DNA of 64,000 bases from an uncultured Halomonas sp. (GCF_947493865.1 NZ_CANLTC010000003.1:124001-188000); one strand, 5' to 3'. Positions 17,630-27,809 are shown, counted from the first letter of the stretch. Notes: generated from the sequence alone by a model not told the origin. Made by a program: numbers and translations.

Positions 17630-18646
17630 ATGGTCACTTCCATGAAAGAACTTCTTGAAAAACGTCTGCTTTGGGTGGGCGGCAAGGGTGGGGTCGGCAA
17701 GACCACCGTGGCGGCGTCACTGGCGGTGCTGGCAGCGCGACGTGGGCGCAAGACGCTTGTGGTGTCCACAGACCCTGCCCACAGCCTGGGGGATGCCTTC
17801 GACCGCAAGCTGGACGATGCGCCGCGCCGTTTGCTGCCTAACCTGGATGCCCTGGAAATCGATCCGGATGCGGAGGTCGAGGCGCATCTACGCAACGTCA
17901 TCAGTCAGCTGCGGCGTTTTACCGTACCGCGCATGATGGACGAGATGGAGCGTCAGATGCGTCTCTCGCGTCAGTCTCCCGGCACCCAGGAAGCGGCACT
18001 GCTCGAGCGCCTATCACGTTTGATGCTGGATGATGAGGCCTACGATCTGATCGTGTTTGATACCGCGCCTACCGGCCATACCCTGCGTCTGCTCAGTCTG
18101 CCCGAGGCGATGGCGGCCTGGACCGATGGCCTCCTGGCACACAGTCGTAAATCCGAGGAACTGGGCAAGGTGCTAAAGCATCTCACTCCCAAGAGTGGTC
18201 AGGACATCAGCTCGCCTTTTGCCGAACCGGAAGAAGAGGGCATGAGCGAGCTGGATGATCGGGCCCGTTCCATTGCCGAAACCCTCAAGCACCGGCGCCG
18301 CCTGTTTCATCAGGCCCGACGGCGTATCAAGAACCCCGAGGAAAGCCAGTTTCTGTTCGTGATGACCCCGGAGCGGTTACCGATTCTCGAAACCGTGCGT
18401 TCCGTGAAGGCGCTTGAGGAGGCTGGTGTTCCCGTGGCCGGCGCCCTGATCAATCGTGTCATCCCGGAAGACGCGGACGGCGAGTTTCTCCGTAAGCGTC
18501 GCGAACAGGAAAGCCGCTATCTTGCTCGCATCGATGAGGAACTTGCCGCGTTGCCGCGCCCACGGTTACCGCTTCTGGCCTCGGATGTGCAAGGCATCGA
18601 GGCGTTGGAAGAGATGGCGAGTCGCCTGGAAACAGCAGGCTTTTAA
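17630..18646 (+). CDS. ArsA/Get3-like ATPase, cysteine-free
   Basis: A 338-residue single-domain deviant-Walker ATPase: P-loop GKGGVGKTT at 18-26 with the signature Lys, the STDPAHS switch at 46-52, and DTAPTGHTLRLL at 144-155. Relatives are the arsenite-pump ATPase ArsA and the tail-anchored-protein targeting factor Get3. The protein contains no cysteine, so it cannot bind arsenite through the ArsA thiol triad or zinc through the Get3 CxxC, and no arsB or arsR is near. Position after cstA and the CC-tail protein suggests a role with that transporter. An alternative ATG lies four codons in. Its stop codon overlaps that of the converging nth within TTAA. Confidence 0.88.
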   Translation: MVTSMKELLEKRLLWVGGKGGVGKTTVAASLAVLAARRGRKTLVVSTDPAHSLGDAFDRKLDDAPRRLLPNLDALEIDPDAEVEAHLRNVISQLRRFTVPRMMDEMERQMRLSRQSPGTQEAALLERLSRLMLDDEAYDLIVFDTAPTGHTLRLLSLPEAMAAWTDGLLAHSRKSEELGKVLKHLTPKSGQDISSPFAEPEEEGMSELDDRARSIAETLKHRRRLFHQARRRIKNPEESQFLFVMTPERLPILETVRSVKALEEAGVPVAGALINRVIPEDADGEFLRKRREQESRYLARIDEELAALPRPRLPLLASDVQGIEALEEMASRLETAGF

Positions 18647-19281
18647 GCAACTTCTGTTTTGTCTGGATACTCACACAGATCCTCGATCACGCAACTGCCG
18701 CAGCGCGGCTTGCGCGCCACACAGGTATAGCGTCCGTGCAGGATCAGCCAGTGGTGGGCATCTTGGCGAAACTCCCTGGGCACATGGCGCATGAGCTTCT
18801 GCTCGACCTCCACGACGTTCTTGCCCGGGGCGATGCGAGTACGATTACACACCCGGAAGATGTGGGTATCCACGGCGATGGTGGGCTGGCCGAAGGCGGT
18901 GTTGAGAATCACGTTGGCGGTCTTGCGACCCACGCCGGGCAGTGCTTCGAGTTCGGCACGCGTCTGGGGCACTTCGCCACCGTGGCGCTCGACCAGCATG
19001 CGGCAGGTCTTCATCAGGTTTTCGGCCTTGGTGTTGTAGAGGCCAATCGTCTTGATGTACTCCTTCAGCTGCTCGAGGCCCAGTTCCAGGATCGCCTCGG
19101 GGGTATTGGCCACCGGAAACAGTCGGGCGCAAGCCTTGTTGACCCCAACATCCGTCGCCTGGGCCGAGAGCAATACTGCGGTCAGCAGCTCGAAGGGGCT
19201 GGTCCACCGCAGCTCGGTAGTCGGTTCCGGCATGTGTTCGCGCAGGCGGGCGAAAATCTCTTGGCGTTTATGTGCGTTCAT
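18643..19281 (-). CDS. nth: Endonuclease III
   Basis: Nth removes oxidised pyrimidines from DNA and cuts the abasic site. The 212-residue protein has the helix-hairpin-helix LPGVGRKTANV with catalytic Lys120, catalytic Asp138 in VDTHIFR, and the [4Fe-4S] pattern Cys187-x6-Cys194-x2-Cys197-x5-Cys203. I start it at 19281 (MNAHKRQEIF), the family start. It follows rsxE on the same strand, as in E. coli rsxABCDGE-nth, but a 143-base repeat-like element fills the gap. Confidence 0.97.
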   Translation of the reverse strand: MNAHKRQEIFARLREHMPEPTTELRWTSPFELLTAVLLSAQATDVGVNKACARLFPVANTPEAILELGLEQLKEYIKTIGLYNTKAENLMKTCRMLVERHGGEVPQTRAELEALPGVGRKTANVILNTAFGQPTIAVDTHIFRVCNRTRIAPGKNVVEVEQKLMRHVPREFRQDAHHWLILHGRYTCVARKPRCGSCVIEDLCEYPDKTEVA

Positions 19282-19299
19282 TGGTGTTCTTGAGCCTTG

Positions 19300-19442
19300 G
19301 GAATTGCTGAATAAATTGCCGAGCGAAATGAAGAGCAAGGCGCACGGAGCACAGAAGACGAGACATAACGTGGGGTTAGGCGAGTCTTCGAGCACCGCGT
19401 AACGCAGCAATTCGTTCGTGTAGGCATTTATGCAGTGATTCC
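19300..19442. repeat. MITE-like element with imperfect terminal inverted repeats
   Basis: The left end reads GGAATTGCTGAATAAAT and the right end, read on the other strand, GGAATCACTGCATAAAT; 14 of these 17 positions agree. The interior has no reading frame worth calling. The element ends right at the stop codon of rsxE and fills the gap between rsxE and nth. The GCTGAATAAAT type of end recalls IS5/IS903-group termini, so this may be a non-autonomous remnant. The exact borders are uncertain by a few bases. Confidence 0.5.
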
Positions 19443-20147
19443 TTATCGTATCGTGCCGGTGACCCGGACCCGTCGACTCTCCTTGGGTTGATCCGCCTGC
19501 CGGAGCTGGCGGCGGCGCTCCGCGCGGTCATCGATGACGTTCTTGGCGGCGATCAGCAAGCCGGTGGCGAAGAAGGCGCCGGGGGGTAGCACCAGAAACA
19601 GGAAACTGTAATCGGAAAACAGGGTGAGCTGCCAGTCCGCGGCCACCGGCCCCAGCAGCAGCTCCATGCCGGCGAACAGCGTGCCCTGGCCGAAAAGCTC
19701 CCGCACCGCCCCGAGTACCAGCAGCACGGCGGCGAAACCCAGCCCCATCATCAAACCATCGGTGGCGGCGGGCAGCACCGGGTTCCTGGCGGCAAAGCCG
19801 TCGGCGCGCCCAAGGATCGCGCAGTTGGTGACGATCAGCGGAATGAAGATGCCGAGAATATGATAGAGCTTGAAGGCATAGGCCTGCATCAACAGCTCGG
19901 CGCAGGTAACGAAGGCGGCGATGATCATCACGAAGGCCGGAAGACGCACGTTGCTCGATACGTGGTTGCGGATCAGCGACACCGAGACGTTGCTGCCGAT
20001 CATGACCAGCAGCGTCGCCAGGCCCAGGCCGAGGGCGTTGACCACGGTACTGGTGACCGCCAGCAAGGGGCACAGCCCCAGCAATTGCACCAGCGCCGGG
20101 TTGTTGGACCACAGGCCGTTGCGCGTCAGCTCATTGAATTGGCTCAT
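19443..20147 (-). CDS. rsxE: Electron transport complex subunit RsxE
   Basis: RsxE (RnfE) is one of two homologous six-helix membrane subunits of the Rsx/Rnf complex, which couples NADH:ferredoxin electron transfer to ion transport and in E. coli keeps SoxR reduced. The 234-residue protein begins [32 protein letters not shown], in two parts a close family start, and has the TNCAILGRA segment bearing one of the cysteines of the membrane iron centre shared with RsxA. It overlaps rsxG by 17 bases. Confidence 0.96.
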   Translation of the reverse strand: MSQFNELTRNGLWSNNPALVQLLGLCPLLAVTSTVVNALGLGLATLLVMIGSNVSVSLIRNHVSSNVRLPAFVMIIAAFVTCAELLMQAYAFKLYHILGIFIPLIVTNCAILGRADGFAARNPVLPAATDGLMMGLGFAAVLLVLGAVRELFGQGTLFAGMELLLGPVAADWQLTLFSDYSFLFLVLPPGAFFATGLLIAAKNVIDDRAERRRQLRQADQPKESRRVRVTGTIR

Positions 20148-20784
20148 CGCCGACTTCCTCCTCGGGCGCTTCCAGCAGCCGCTCACGATGGGCGGCAAAG
20201 TATTCCAGGCTCCGCTGTACCGCATTGACCACGGCCCGGGGGGTTATCGTGGCGCCGGTGAAGGCGTCGAAGCTACCGCCATTCTTTTTCACCGTCCACT
20301 GGTCCGGCGGCGGATTGCCCAGCGACAAGCCGGCGAATCGTTCGATCCAGTCGCTCTTGCGGGCTTCGATCTTGTCCCCCAGCCCCGGGGTTTCCTGGTG
20401 GGACAGCACCCGTACTCCGGTCAGTGTGCCGTTGGCTTTGATGCCCACCAGCAGCGCGATATCGCCGCTGTACCCCTGGTGAGTGACCACCGGCAGGATG
20501 ACGGCAGTGATGTTGCCGTCTTGCCGCGCTTGCCAGACGCTGAAGGCATCCGTTTGGCCGAGCATGTCGGCAGCGGGCAGGGCGAGGGTATCGTCCACCA
20601 GATTGTTGTCGTGCAAGGCGGCAGGCACCACTTCTTCCAAGGCCTGATACTGGCTGGCCAGGCGATTGTTCGCGATACGCTCGAAGGTGACCGAATGGGT
20701 CAAGCCCACTACCCCGGCGGTAACGACGGCGAACAGGCCAAGCCCCACCGTGCCGCGAACGATGCCGTGTGCGAGCGGACTCAT
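20131..20784 (-). CDS. rsxG: Electron transport complex subunit RsxG (FMN-binding)
   Basis: RsxG carries a covalent FMN on the periplasmic side of the Rsx/Rnf complex. The 217-residue protein has one N-terminal membrane helix (about 10-28) and an FMN-binding domain; TGATIT at 176-181 matches the flavinylation motif, with Thr179 the expected acceptor. The [11 protein letters not shown] segment is also typical. It overlaps rsxD by four bases and rsxE by 17, so the genes are translated together. ApbE, needed for flavinylation, is not in the window. Confidence 0.96.
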   Translation of the reverse strand: MSPLAHGIVRGTVGLGLFAVVTAGVVGLTHSVTFERIANNRLASQYQALEEVVPAALHDNNLVDDTLALPAADMLGQTDAFSVWQARQDGNITAVILPVVTHQGYSGDIALLVGIKANGTLTGVRVLSHQETPGLGDKIEARKSDWIERFAGLSLGNPPPDQWTVKKNGGSFDAFTGATITPRAVVNAVQRSLEYFAAHRERLLEAPEEEVGDEPIQ

Positions 20785-21851
20785 GTGTCGTCCTCGTCGT
20801 CATCGATCTGATACACCTTGATGCCGCGATTGGGGCGTGCGTGGCCGTAGGTGCGCGGCTGGGTGTAGTAGTCGATGAAGGGCACGGCGAAGTTCATCAA
20901 CAGCACGGCGAAGGCCACCGCATCCGGGTAGGCGCCCCATTGACGAATCAATATGACCAGCACCCCGATGCCGGCACCGTAGTAGAGCTTGCCCTTGCGG
21001 CTGGTGGCGGCGCTGACCGGGTCGGTGGCAATGAAGAAAGCGCCGAAGATTGCCGCACCTCCCAGCAGATGAAACAGCGGCGTGCCGTGGTGGCTCGGGT
21101 CGCTGGCATACATGAGGGTGGCGAGCACCAGCACGGCGCCCAGCAGGCTGACAGGCATGTGCCAGCTGATGATGCGCTTGAACAATAATATTGCGCCGCC
21201 GGCCAGCCAGGCCAGGGCGGTGGTATGCCAGGCGTTCAGGGTGCCGGGGGGCAGGGGGTCAGTTGCCCAGAACTCGCTGGCGAGCAAGGTTTCGCCCTTG
21301 TGCTTGAAGGCATCCAGCGGCGTGGCGCCGGTCATGGCATCCGTCGGCTCGGCGATTCCCAGAAGGTGTCCTAGCGCATCGCCGAGTCCGATGGCATCCG
21401 CGCCGAATAGCCCTTGCGGGACGGCCCACTGGGTCATCTCGACGGGAAAGGAAATCAACAGCAGCGCATAGCCGACCATGGCCGGATTGAACGGATTCTG
21501 ACCCAGGCCGCCGAAAAGCTGCTTGGCGACCACGATGGCGGCGACCATGCCGACTAACATCAGCCACCAGGGGGCGAAAGGCGGCAGTGACGCGCCCAGT
21601 AGCACCCCGCTCACCAGAGCGCTGTTGTCCCGCAGCGTCACGCCCAGCGGCCGGGCGCGCAGGCGCAGGATCAAGGCCTCTAAACCTACCCCCAGGCCGG
21701 CGGCGAAGAGCACATTGAACAGCACGCCCCAGCCGAAGAACCATGTCAAGGAAGCAATGCCGGGCAGGGTGGCGAGCAGCACCCAGGCCATGACGCTGCC
21801 GGTGGAGGTTGCGGCGCGGGTATGGGGCGGGCTGGTATGCATCAGGCTCAT
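20781..21851 (-). CDS. rsxD: Electron transport complex subunit RsxD
   Basis: A 356-residue integral membrane subunit of the Rsx/Rnf complex with about ten helices. The motif TGATPLDAF, with Thr177 in TGAT, is the FMN attachment site of this subunit. GLGQNPFNPAMVGYA near residue 115-129 is a family landmark. It overlaps both neighbours by four bases (rsxC upstream, rsxG downstream). Confidence 0.96.
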   Translation of the reverse strand: MSLMHTSPPHTRAATSTGSVMAWVLLATLPGIASLTWFFGWGVLFNVLFAAGLGVGLEALILRLRARPLGVTLRDNSALVSGVLLGASLPPFAPWWLMLVGMVAAIVVAKQLFGGLGQNPFNPAMVGYALLLISFPVEMTQWAVPQGLFGADAIGLGDALGHLLGIAEPTDAMTGATPLDAFKHKGETLLASEFWATDPLPPGTLNAWHTTALAWLAGGAILLFKRIISWHMPVSLLGAVLVLATLMYASDPSHHGTPLFHLLGGAAIFGAFFIATDPVSAATSRKGKLYYGAGIGVLVILIRQWGAYPDAVAFAVLLMNFAVPFIDYYTQPRTYGHARPNRGIKVYQIDDDEDDT

Positions 21852-23650
21852 GAGGGGTTCGTTTCCTGATCCTGGCGCTGAGCCTGCAGCGTTGCCAGGC
21901 GCGCCTCGGTGGCCTGCAGGTTTTCCCGGGCGGTGGCCAGTTGGGTTTCCATATCCTCGAGTTCGGTTTTGTCTGACTGGCGGGCTTCGCTGGTGCGGGC
22001 CAGGTTCTTCTCGGCCTTCTTCACCGCGGCCTTGGCGGCGGCCTGGGCGATCTTCAGTTTCCTCAACTGGGCCGTATGGTCGGCGGCCGTCGATGTGGCT
22101 TCGGGGCGAACCGTCGCCGTGTCGTTGTTTGTCGTTTGCGTGGGTGATGTTGGCGTGCGTTTCATGCGCGCCTCGCGCCGGGCCTGTTTCTCGGCCTCTT
22201 CCCGGGCAATTCGCGCCTGTCGAAACTCGAAACGATGCCGGGCGTGCTCGGCCTTGCGTGCCTCCTGCTCACGAGCGCGAATCTCGCTCTTGCTGGCGCG
22301 ATAGTACTGCACCAGCGGAATATGGCTGGGGCAGACGTAGGCGCAGGCACCGCATTCGATGCAGTCGAACAGATTGAAAAGCTCCGCCTTGTCGTGCTCA
22401 CGCCCCTTGGCGAACCAATATAGTTGCTGCGGCAATAGCGAGGCGGGACAGGCGGTTTCGCAGGCGCCGCAGCGAATGCAGGGTTGTTCCGGCGGGGCAG
22501 GTGGCAGTTCCTCGGCGGTGGCGGCGATCAGGCAATTACTCGTCTTGATCAGCGGCAGGGCGTCGCTGTTCCAACCTTCAAAATTATCGAAACTATCGAG
22601 AGCGAGGCCCATCATCGGCCCGCCCATGATCAGCCGCGACAGGCGCTCCGGTTGCAGGCCGGCAAAGGCCAATAGTTCCTGCAGGGGTGTGCCGATTCGT
22701 GCCTCGACGTTGCCGGGCCTATCCAGCGCCTCGCCGGTCAGGGTGACGATGCGCGAGATCAGTGGCTCGCCGTCACGCACCGCCCGCAGCGCCGCCAGCA
22801 GGGTACCAGGGTTGTGGCAGAGCACGCCGACATCCGCTGGCAGCCCCCGCGATGGCACCTCGCGGCCGGTGAGCAGTTGCACGAGCTGTTTCTCGCCCCC
22901 GCTGGGATAGCGAGTCGCGACGATCTTGAGCTCAACAGCTATGTCGGCAGCGGTAGGCTCACGCAGCGCCTGACTTAGCGCTTTATTTAGCGCGTCAATC
23001 GCCTCGGGTTTATTGTCCTCGATGCCGATCAGCACGCGTCCCGCGCCGGCTAGCCGGGCAAACAATTGCGCCCCCTCGAGAATATCCGCCGTGTAGCTGC
23101 GCAGGGTAAGATCGTCGGCGGTGATATAGGGCTCGCACTCGGCGGCATTGACGATCAGCGTATCGATGGCGTGACGCTGGCGCACTTGCGCCTTTACCGC
23201 GGTGGGGAAGCCGGCGCCGCCCAAGCCGACGATGCCGGATTCGCGCAGGCGCTCGATCAGGGTGTCGTCGTCGCTGGCGCGCCAGTCGAGGGGCGGCATG
23301 AAAAGCCGCTCGTTCTGACCATCGGGGTCGGCGTCGATGACGATACAGAGCGCGCGAACTTCACCCAGCGTCGCGGAAGGGTGCGGTACCGGATGTTCCT
23401 CGATGGCACTGACGATTCCGGTGATGCTGGCGTGCAGGTTTGCCGAGATCATGCCCTGGGCACGGGCGATCACTTCGCCGGTACGCACCCGCTGTCCAAC
23501 GGTGACGACTGGTTCTGCCGGCATGCCGAGGTGCTGGGTCAAAGGCAGGATCACCCGCCCGGGTAGCGGCGCCTGAACCAGTGGCGCACGACTGGAAAGC
23601 GTCTTGCGCTCGGGCGGGTAAATACCCCCGGGAAAGTCGAAATCAGCCAT
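21848..23650 (-). CDS. rsxC: Electron transport complex subunit RsxC
   Basis: RsxC is the peripheral subunit that binds NADH and FMN and carries two [4Fe-4S] clusters. In this 600-residue protein the start [11 protein letters not shown] is the family N-terminus, [12 protein letters not shown] near 145-156 belongs to the Nqo1-like FMN/NADH fold, and two ferredoxin motifs ([12 protein letters not shown] and [12 protein letters not shown], about 395-440) bind the clusters. A long Lys/Ala/Glu/Gln-rich helical tail of about 150 residues follows, as in many gammaproteobacterial RsxC proteins. Four-base overlap with rsxD, eight-base overlap with rsxB. Confidence 0.96.
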   Translation of the reverse strand: MADFDFPGGIYPPERKTLSSRAPLVQAPLPGRVILPLTQHLGMPAEPVVTVGQRVRTGEVIARAQGMISANLHASITGIVSAIEEHPVPHPSATLGEVRALCIVIDADPDGQNERLFMPPLDWRASDDDTLIERLRESGIVGLGGAGFPTAVKAQVRQRHAIDTLIVNAAECEPYITADDLTLRSYTADILEGAQLFARLAGAGRVLIGIEDNKPEAIDALNKALSQALREPTAADIAVELKIVATRYPSGGEKQLVQLLTGREVPSRGLPADVGVLCHNPGTLLAALRAVRDGEPLISRIVTLTGEALDRPGNVEARIGTPLQELLAFAGLQPERLSRLIMGGPMMGLALDSFDNFEGWNSDALPLIKTSNCLIAATAEELPPAPPEQPCIRCGACETACPASLLPQQLYWFAKGREHDKAELFNLFDCIECGACAYVCPSHIPLVQYYRASKSEIRAREQEARKAEHARHRFEFRQARIAREEAEKQARREARMKRTPTSPTQTTNNDTATVRPEATSTAADHTAQLRKLKIAQAAAKAAVKKAEKNLARTSEARQSDKTELEDMETQLATARENLQATEARLATLQAQRQDQETNPS

Positions 23651-24272
23651 GCAGACTCGCCTCGTTCATCTCCCGGGCCGGTGTGCGGTCGCTGGCAATC
23701 AGGGCGGCGCTTATTCGATTTGCCTGATTTGCCTGATAGCCCCGGTGATGCCCAAACCCTTGTGGACGCGGCAGCATGTCGATGCAATCCACGGGGCAGG
23801 GCTCGACGCACAGATCGCAGCCGGTGCATTCATCGATGATGACGGTATGCATGTGCTTGGCGGCGCCGAGAATGGCGTCCACCGGACAGGCCTGGATGCA
23901 CTTGGTGCAGCCGATGCACTCGGCCTCGCGGATATAGGCCACCTTGGGCACATCCTCAGCCTCGCCATCCAGCGGCTTGGCTTCCCGACCCAGCAGATCG
24001 GCCAAGGCGGCGATGGTCGCCTCGCCACCCGGCGGGCACTTGTTGATCTCGTCGCCTTGGCTGATGGCTTCGGCGTAGGGCTTGCAGCCCGGATAGCCGC
24101 ACTGACCGCACTGGGTCTGGGGCAGCAGGGCATCGATGCGTTCGACCACCGGATCGCCCTCGACCTTGAAGTACTGGCCGGCAAAACCGAGCAGCGCACC
24201 GAACACCGCCGCCATGCCCAGCAGGGCGACGATGGCGAGCAGGATATCGTTGTCGGTGAGCAGTTCGAGCAC
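23643..24272 (-). CDS. rsxB: Electron transport complex subunit RsxB
   Basis: RsxB is the polyferredoxin subunit of the complex. The 209-residue protein has an N-terminal membrane anchor (about 8-28), a four-cysteine cluster site (CGQCGYPGC and CPPGG, near 54-80), and two [4Fe-4S] ferredoxin motifs ([12 protein letters not shown] and [12 protein letters not shown]). The C-terminal tail is longer than the ferredoxin core needs and appears species-specific. It lies 19 bases after rsxA. Confidence 0.96.
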   Translation of the reverse strand: MLELLTDNDILLAIVALLGMAAVFGALLGFAGQYFKVEGDPVVERIDALLPQTQCGQCGYPGCKPYAEAISQGDEINKCPPGGEATIAALADLLGREAKPLDGEAEDVPKVAYIREAECIGCTKCIQACPVDAILGAAKHMHTVIIDECTGCDLCVEPCPVDCIDMLPRPQGFGHHRGYQANQANRISAALIASDRTPAREMNEASLHG

Positions 24273-24291
24273 GTTTACAACCCTATTGCTT

Positions 24292-24873
24292 TCAAACCTG
24301 TACGAGTCCGCTGAACCCCATGAACGCCAACGACATGAGACTTGCGGTGATCATGGCGATGGCCGCGCCGCGAAAGGGGCGCGGTACATCCGCCACCGCC
24401 AGGCGCTCCCGCATTGCCGCGAACAGTATCAGCACCAGGGAAAACCCCACCGCCGCCCCGAAGCCATAGAGTGTGGCCTCCATGAAGCTCGACTGGCGAT
24501 TGAGCGACAGCAGCGCCACCCCGAGCACCGCGCAGTTGGTGGTGATCAGTGGCAGGAAGATGCCCAGCACCTGATACAGCAGCGGGCTGGTCTTTCTGAC
24601 CATCATCTCGGTGAATTGCACTACTGCGGCGATGACCATAATGAAGGCGATGATACGCAGGTATTCGAGATTCAGGGGTGCCAGCAGATAGTGAAACGTC
24701 AGGTAGCTGACGATCGACGACAGGGTCAGCACGAAGGTGGTGGCCATCGCCATGCCCATGGCGGATTCCAGCTTGTTGGACATGCCCATGAACGGACACA
24801 GCCCCAAAAACTGCACCAGCACGAAGTTGTTGACCAGAACGGTACTTACCAGAATCAGGAAATATTCGGTCAT
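24292..24873 (-). CDS. rsxA: Electron transport complex subunit RsxA
   Basis: RsxA is the six-helix membrane subunit homologous to RsxE; each carries conserved cysteines (FLGLCPFMG and [10 protein letters not shown] here) that together hold an iron centre in the membrane. The 193-residue protein aligns almost end to end with E. coli RsxA when started at MTEYFLILV (24873); a start three codons earlier is possible. It is the first gene of the rsxABCDGE operon, so the promoter should lie between 24874 and about 25030. Confidence 0.97.
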   Translation of the reverse strand: MTEYFLILVSTVLVNNFVLVQFLGLCPFMGMSNKLESAMGMAMATTFVLTLSSIVSYLTFHYLLAPLNLEYLRIIAFIMVIAAVVQFTEMMVRKTSPLLYQVLGIFLPLITTNCAVLGVALLSLNRQSSFMEATLYGFGAAVGFSLVLILFAAMRERLAVADVPRPFRGAAIAMITASLMSLAFMGFSGLVQV

Positions 24874-25034
24874 CGCCACCAATCGAAGCGAAATGACGCC
24901 AGACGCCTCTCACTTTTTCGAGACGCCGGCGTAATTAGAAGGTGACCGGCATTATACGCTTCCAATCATGGTCGGCATACCGCCATGGCTGGCGATGGTA
25001 TGTCGCAACAGATAGCGAAGAAATTGCCAGGGCA

Positions 25035-26768
25035 TTACAGCTTCGGGGGTTCGCCCTGCCAGGTTGCCCTGATGCCGAGAGACGCGAGTTCCCCGGCCAG
25101 GTCGTGCACCGCCTGGCCCTGCACGAATCCCATCATGACCTTGGTGCGATGCAGGTTACCGCGTACCTCGATGGCAAAGGGGTTCTGGTCGAGCACGATG
25201 AAGTCCGCTGATTTCCCTGCCTCCAGCGAGCCTGTTTCATGCTCCAGATCCATGGCGTAGGCCCCGTTCCAGGTCACCACGCGCAGCGCTTCTTCCAATG
25301 AGATCGGCGTGCCGAAGCGCTCTTCTTCCTGATTCCACGGATTCTGGCGCGTGACGAGGGTTTCCAGTGCGATCCAGGGGTCCAGCGATGCGACGGGGAA
25401 GTCGGTACCGATGGTGGCGATGCCGCCGGCGTCGATCACGCCACGCAGGTCATAGGCCCGGGCCAGGCGCTCGGGGCCGTAGCCGGCACGCGCGCCGCTG
25501 GTGAAGCGGGAGGGATACCAGGCGGCGGGGGAGAACTCGGCGATCACATCGAGTTCACGGAAGCGCCGCAGATTGCCGCCATGCAGAATGGTGCTATGCG
25601 CGCATTGGTGGCGCACGCCGTTGGGGCCGTTCTTTTGTCGCGCATGGGCGATCGCATCGAGGAATAGATCGGAGGCCGCATCGCCGGTGCAGTGGGCGAT
25701 CACCCGGATGCCGCGTCGGTCCATGTCCGCGACCATGCGCTTGAGATGCTCCGGCGTGAGGTTGACCTTGCCGCGCCAGTCGTCGCCGTTCTGCCAGGGC
25801 GAAAGCAGGAAGGAGGAGCGGGGCTCCACGGTGCCGTCGAAATGGAATTTCACGGCGTCGGCATTGAGCCGTGCGCTGGCGTAGTAGTGGCGCTCACCGG
25901 CCAGGAGCTCCCAGCGGCGCTTGACCGGGAAGATGTCATCCTGCCAGCTGATCGCGGCCTCTACTCGCAGGCTGAGTTCGCCCTCGTCGTCAAGCTGCTT
26001 CAGGGCGTTCAGGCGGTGCTCGCAGACGTGCACGTACTTGGTGGCGGTGACGCCCCGGGCCGTCTGGAGGCGTATGCCGTCGCGGTAGGCGTGCTTGAGT
26101 ACCGCCACCGGCGTGGGCGGCATGGCGGCGTGGATCAGGGCATAGGCGCCGTCGATCAGCAAGCCGGTGGGTTCGCCGCTGAACGGGTCCCGCTCCAGAT
26201 AGCCGTTGCGTGGGTCCGGGGTGTCTCGGTCGATGCCGGCCAGCTCCAGGGCCTTGCTGTTGACCATCATGGTGCCCCACATGCGATCGAGGATCGCGAC
26301 GGGCCGGTCGGGCATCACGGCGTCCAGCCACTCTCTTCCCGGGGTGAGCCCGGCCTGCAGGAAGGTATAACGGACGAAATATGCGCCATGAATCCAAGGC
26401 TTGTCAGGATGCTTGTCGGCATAGTCGAGGATGGCATCGCGCACCTGATCCGGCGAGGGGTCTTCGAGGCCTATGTCGAGGTTGTCGTCGTAGCGTGTCG
26501 CAAGGCCCAGGTCCGGGTGGGTGTGCATGTCGTGAAGGCCGGGCATGACGAAGCGACCTTGCACATCGATGACCCGGGTGTCGCTGCCGATCAGGTGCTG
26601 GATCTCGCCCTGGGAACCGATGGCGCGGATTCGCCCGCCCCCGATGGCCATGGCCTCCGCCCAGGGGCGTCCCGGGTCGACGGTATAGATTCGCGCATTG
26701 ATCAGCGCCAGATCGGCGCTGGCGCCGGAGCGCCCGGAATGCGTGGACTGCCAGGGGTCGAATGCCAT
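25035..26768 (-). CDS. YtcJ-like metal-dependent amidohydrolase (Amidohydrolase_3)
   Basis: A 577-residue protein of the YtcJ group of the amidohydrolase superfamily. It has the N-terminal beta-sandwich start (ALINARIYTVDPGRPWAEAMAI, in two parts), metal ligands HTHP at 82-85, a long insert typical of this subgroup, HCTGDAASDLFLDAI (His-containing strand) and GIATIGTDFPVASLDPW with the catalytic Asp. Relatives hydrolyse N-formyl, N-acyl or cyclic amides, but most have no known substrate. It neighbours a LysR regulator and an AbgB-like hydrolase, which suggests that it belongs to the same catabolic cluster. Confidence 0.88.
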   Translation of the reverse strand: MAFDPWQSTHSGRSGASADLALINARIYTVDPGRPWAEAMAIGGGRIRAIGSQGEIQHLIGSDTRVIDVQGRFVMPGLHDMHTHPDLGLATRYDDNLDIGLEDPSPDQVRDAILDYADKHPDKPWIHGAYFVRYTFLQAGLTPGREWLDAVMPDRPVAILDRMWGTMMVNSKALELAGIDRDTPDPRNGYLERDPFSGEPTGLLIDGAYALIHAAMPPTPVAVLKHAYRDGIRLQTARGVTATKYVHVCEHRLNALKQLDDEGELSLRVEAAISWQDDIFPVKRRWELLAGERHYYASARLNADAVKFHFDGTVEPRSSFLLSPWQNGDDWRGKVNLTPEHLKRMVADMDRRGIRVIAHCTGDAASDLFLDAIAHARQKNGPNGVRHQCAHSTILHGGNLRRFRELDVIAEFSPAAWYPSRFTSGARAGYGPERLARAYDLRGVIDAGGIATIGTDFPVASLDPWIALETLVTRQNPWNQEEERFGTPISLEEALRVVTWNGAYAMDLEHETGSLEAGKSADFIVLDQNPFAIEVRGNLHRTKVMMGFVQGQAVHDLAGELASLGIRATWQGEPPKL

Positions 26769-26871
26769 GGTGAATGCCTCCCATCAAGAGTCGTTCAACA
26801 ATACCCCACTACTTACAATGGTTGAGTGGCAATTTTTCGCCAAAATGGAAAATGAAATTCAACATTTAAGC

Positions 26872-27780
26872 TCATGCCTGGCGAAACAGATTGAGCTTCA
26901 CCTTCAGCCAGTCGCTGAAGGCACGCACCTTGGGATCGTCCGCGTTACGGTGCGGGGTTACCAGGTAATACGCCTTGTCGCCGCGAATCTGCATGTCGAA
27001 GGGGCGCACCAGCTGGCCGCGCTTCAAGGTATCGCCGCACACCACGTCGTCACCGATGGCAATGCCTTGCCCCGTGATGGCGGCGCTGATCACCAGCAGG
27101 ATATTGGTGAAGTAGACGCCGGACTCGGTTTGCAACTGGGCCTTGGTGCCGCTACCGGATAGCCACAGGCGCCAGTCATGATCGTTATTTAGATGCAGCA
27201 GCGTCGCGCGCTCCAGATCCTGGGGATGCTTGATTTGAAGCTCGTTCAACAAGCCAGGACTGCAGACCGGGGTGTACATGGGGTGGGCAAGCATTTCCAC
27301 GCTGTGTTCGGCCCAGGCGCCATCGCCGTGGACCACGAACAGGTCCAGATTGGCCGGGTTGGGCGGCTCGTTCTCCCGGTTGGTGCCGATATGCAGCCGG
27401 ATACCGGGATAGTTGCGATAGAAGTCGTTGATACTGCGGCTGACGACGCTCGCGGCGAAGCCGGGCGGCATGCTGACGCGCAGGTGCCCGTTGTATTCAT
27501 GATCCGGCAGGTTGGCATGAACGTGGTCGAGCATGGCCAGTACACGGCGAATCTCATGGGCGTACTGCTGGCCCGTTGGTGTCAGGATCACGCCGCGCCC
27601 GCGACGTTCATACAGCTTGAGCCCAAGCTGATCCTCGAGCAGACGCATTTGATGGCTGATCGCGCTGCGAGTGAGGTTCAGGGCATCCGCCGCCTCGGTA
27701 AGGCTGCCAAGCCGAGCCAGGGCATCGAATGCGCGCAGCGCCTGCAGGGACGGCATGTAGCAATTGGATTGTTGAATCAT
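26872..27780 (-). CDS. LysR-family transcriptional regulator (GcvA-like)
   Basis: A 302-residue regulator with an N-terminal winged helix-turn-helix (about 12-70: LQALRAFDALARLGSLTEAA, in two parts, then LTRSAISHQMRLLED) and a C-terminal type-2 periplasmic-binding fold for the effector. The PSLQALRAFDA start and GIAIGDDVV segment place it near GcvA-like regulators. It is divergent from the AbgB-like gene with about 90 bases between, the typical arrangement for a LysR protein controlling that operon. The ATG at 27780 gives the normal length. Confidence 0.92.
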   Translation of the reverse strand: MIQQSNCYMPSLQALRAFDALARLGSLTEAADALNLTRSAISHQMRLLEDQLGLKLYERRGRGVILTPTGQQYAHEIRRVLAMLDHVHANLPDHEYNGHLRVSMPPGFAASVVSRSINDFYRNYPGIRLHIGTNRENEPPNPANLDLFVVHGDGAWAEHSVEMLAHPMYTPVCSPGLLNELQIKHPQDLERATLLHLNNDHDWRLWLSGSGTKAQLQTESGVYFTNILLVISAAITGQGIAIGDDVVCGDTLKRGQLVRPFDMQIRGDKAYYLVTPHRNADDPKVRAFSDWLKVKLNLFRQA

Positions 27781-27809
27781 TTCGACCAATAAGATGATTA
27801 TCTTTCGCT

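Noticed and set aside
17630..18646. Arsenic resistance ATPase ArsA
   Set aside because: The ATPase fold fits, but the protein has no cysteine at all and no arsB, arsC, arsD or arsR is nearby.
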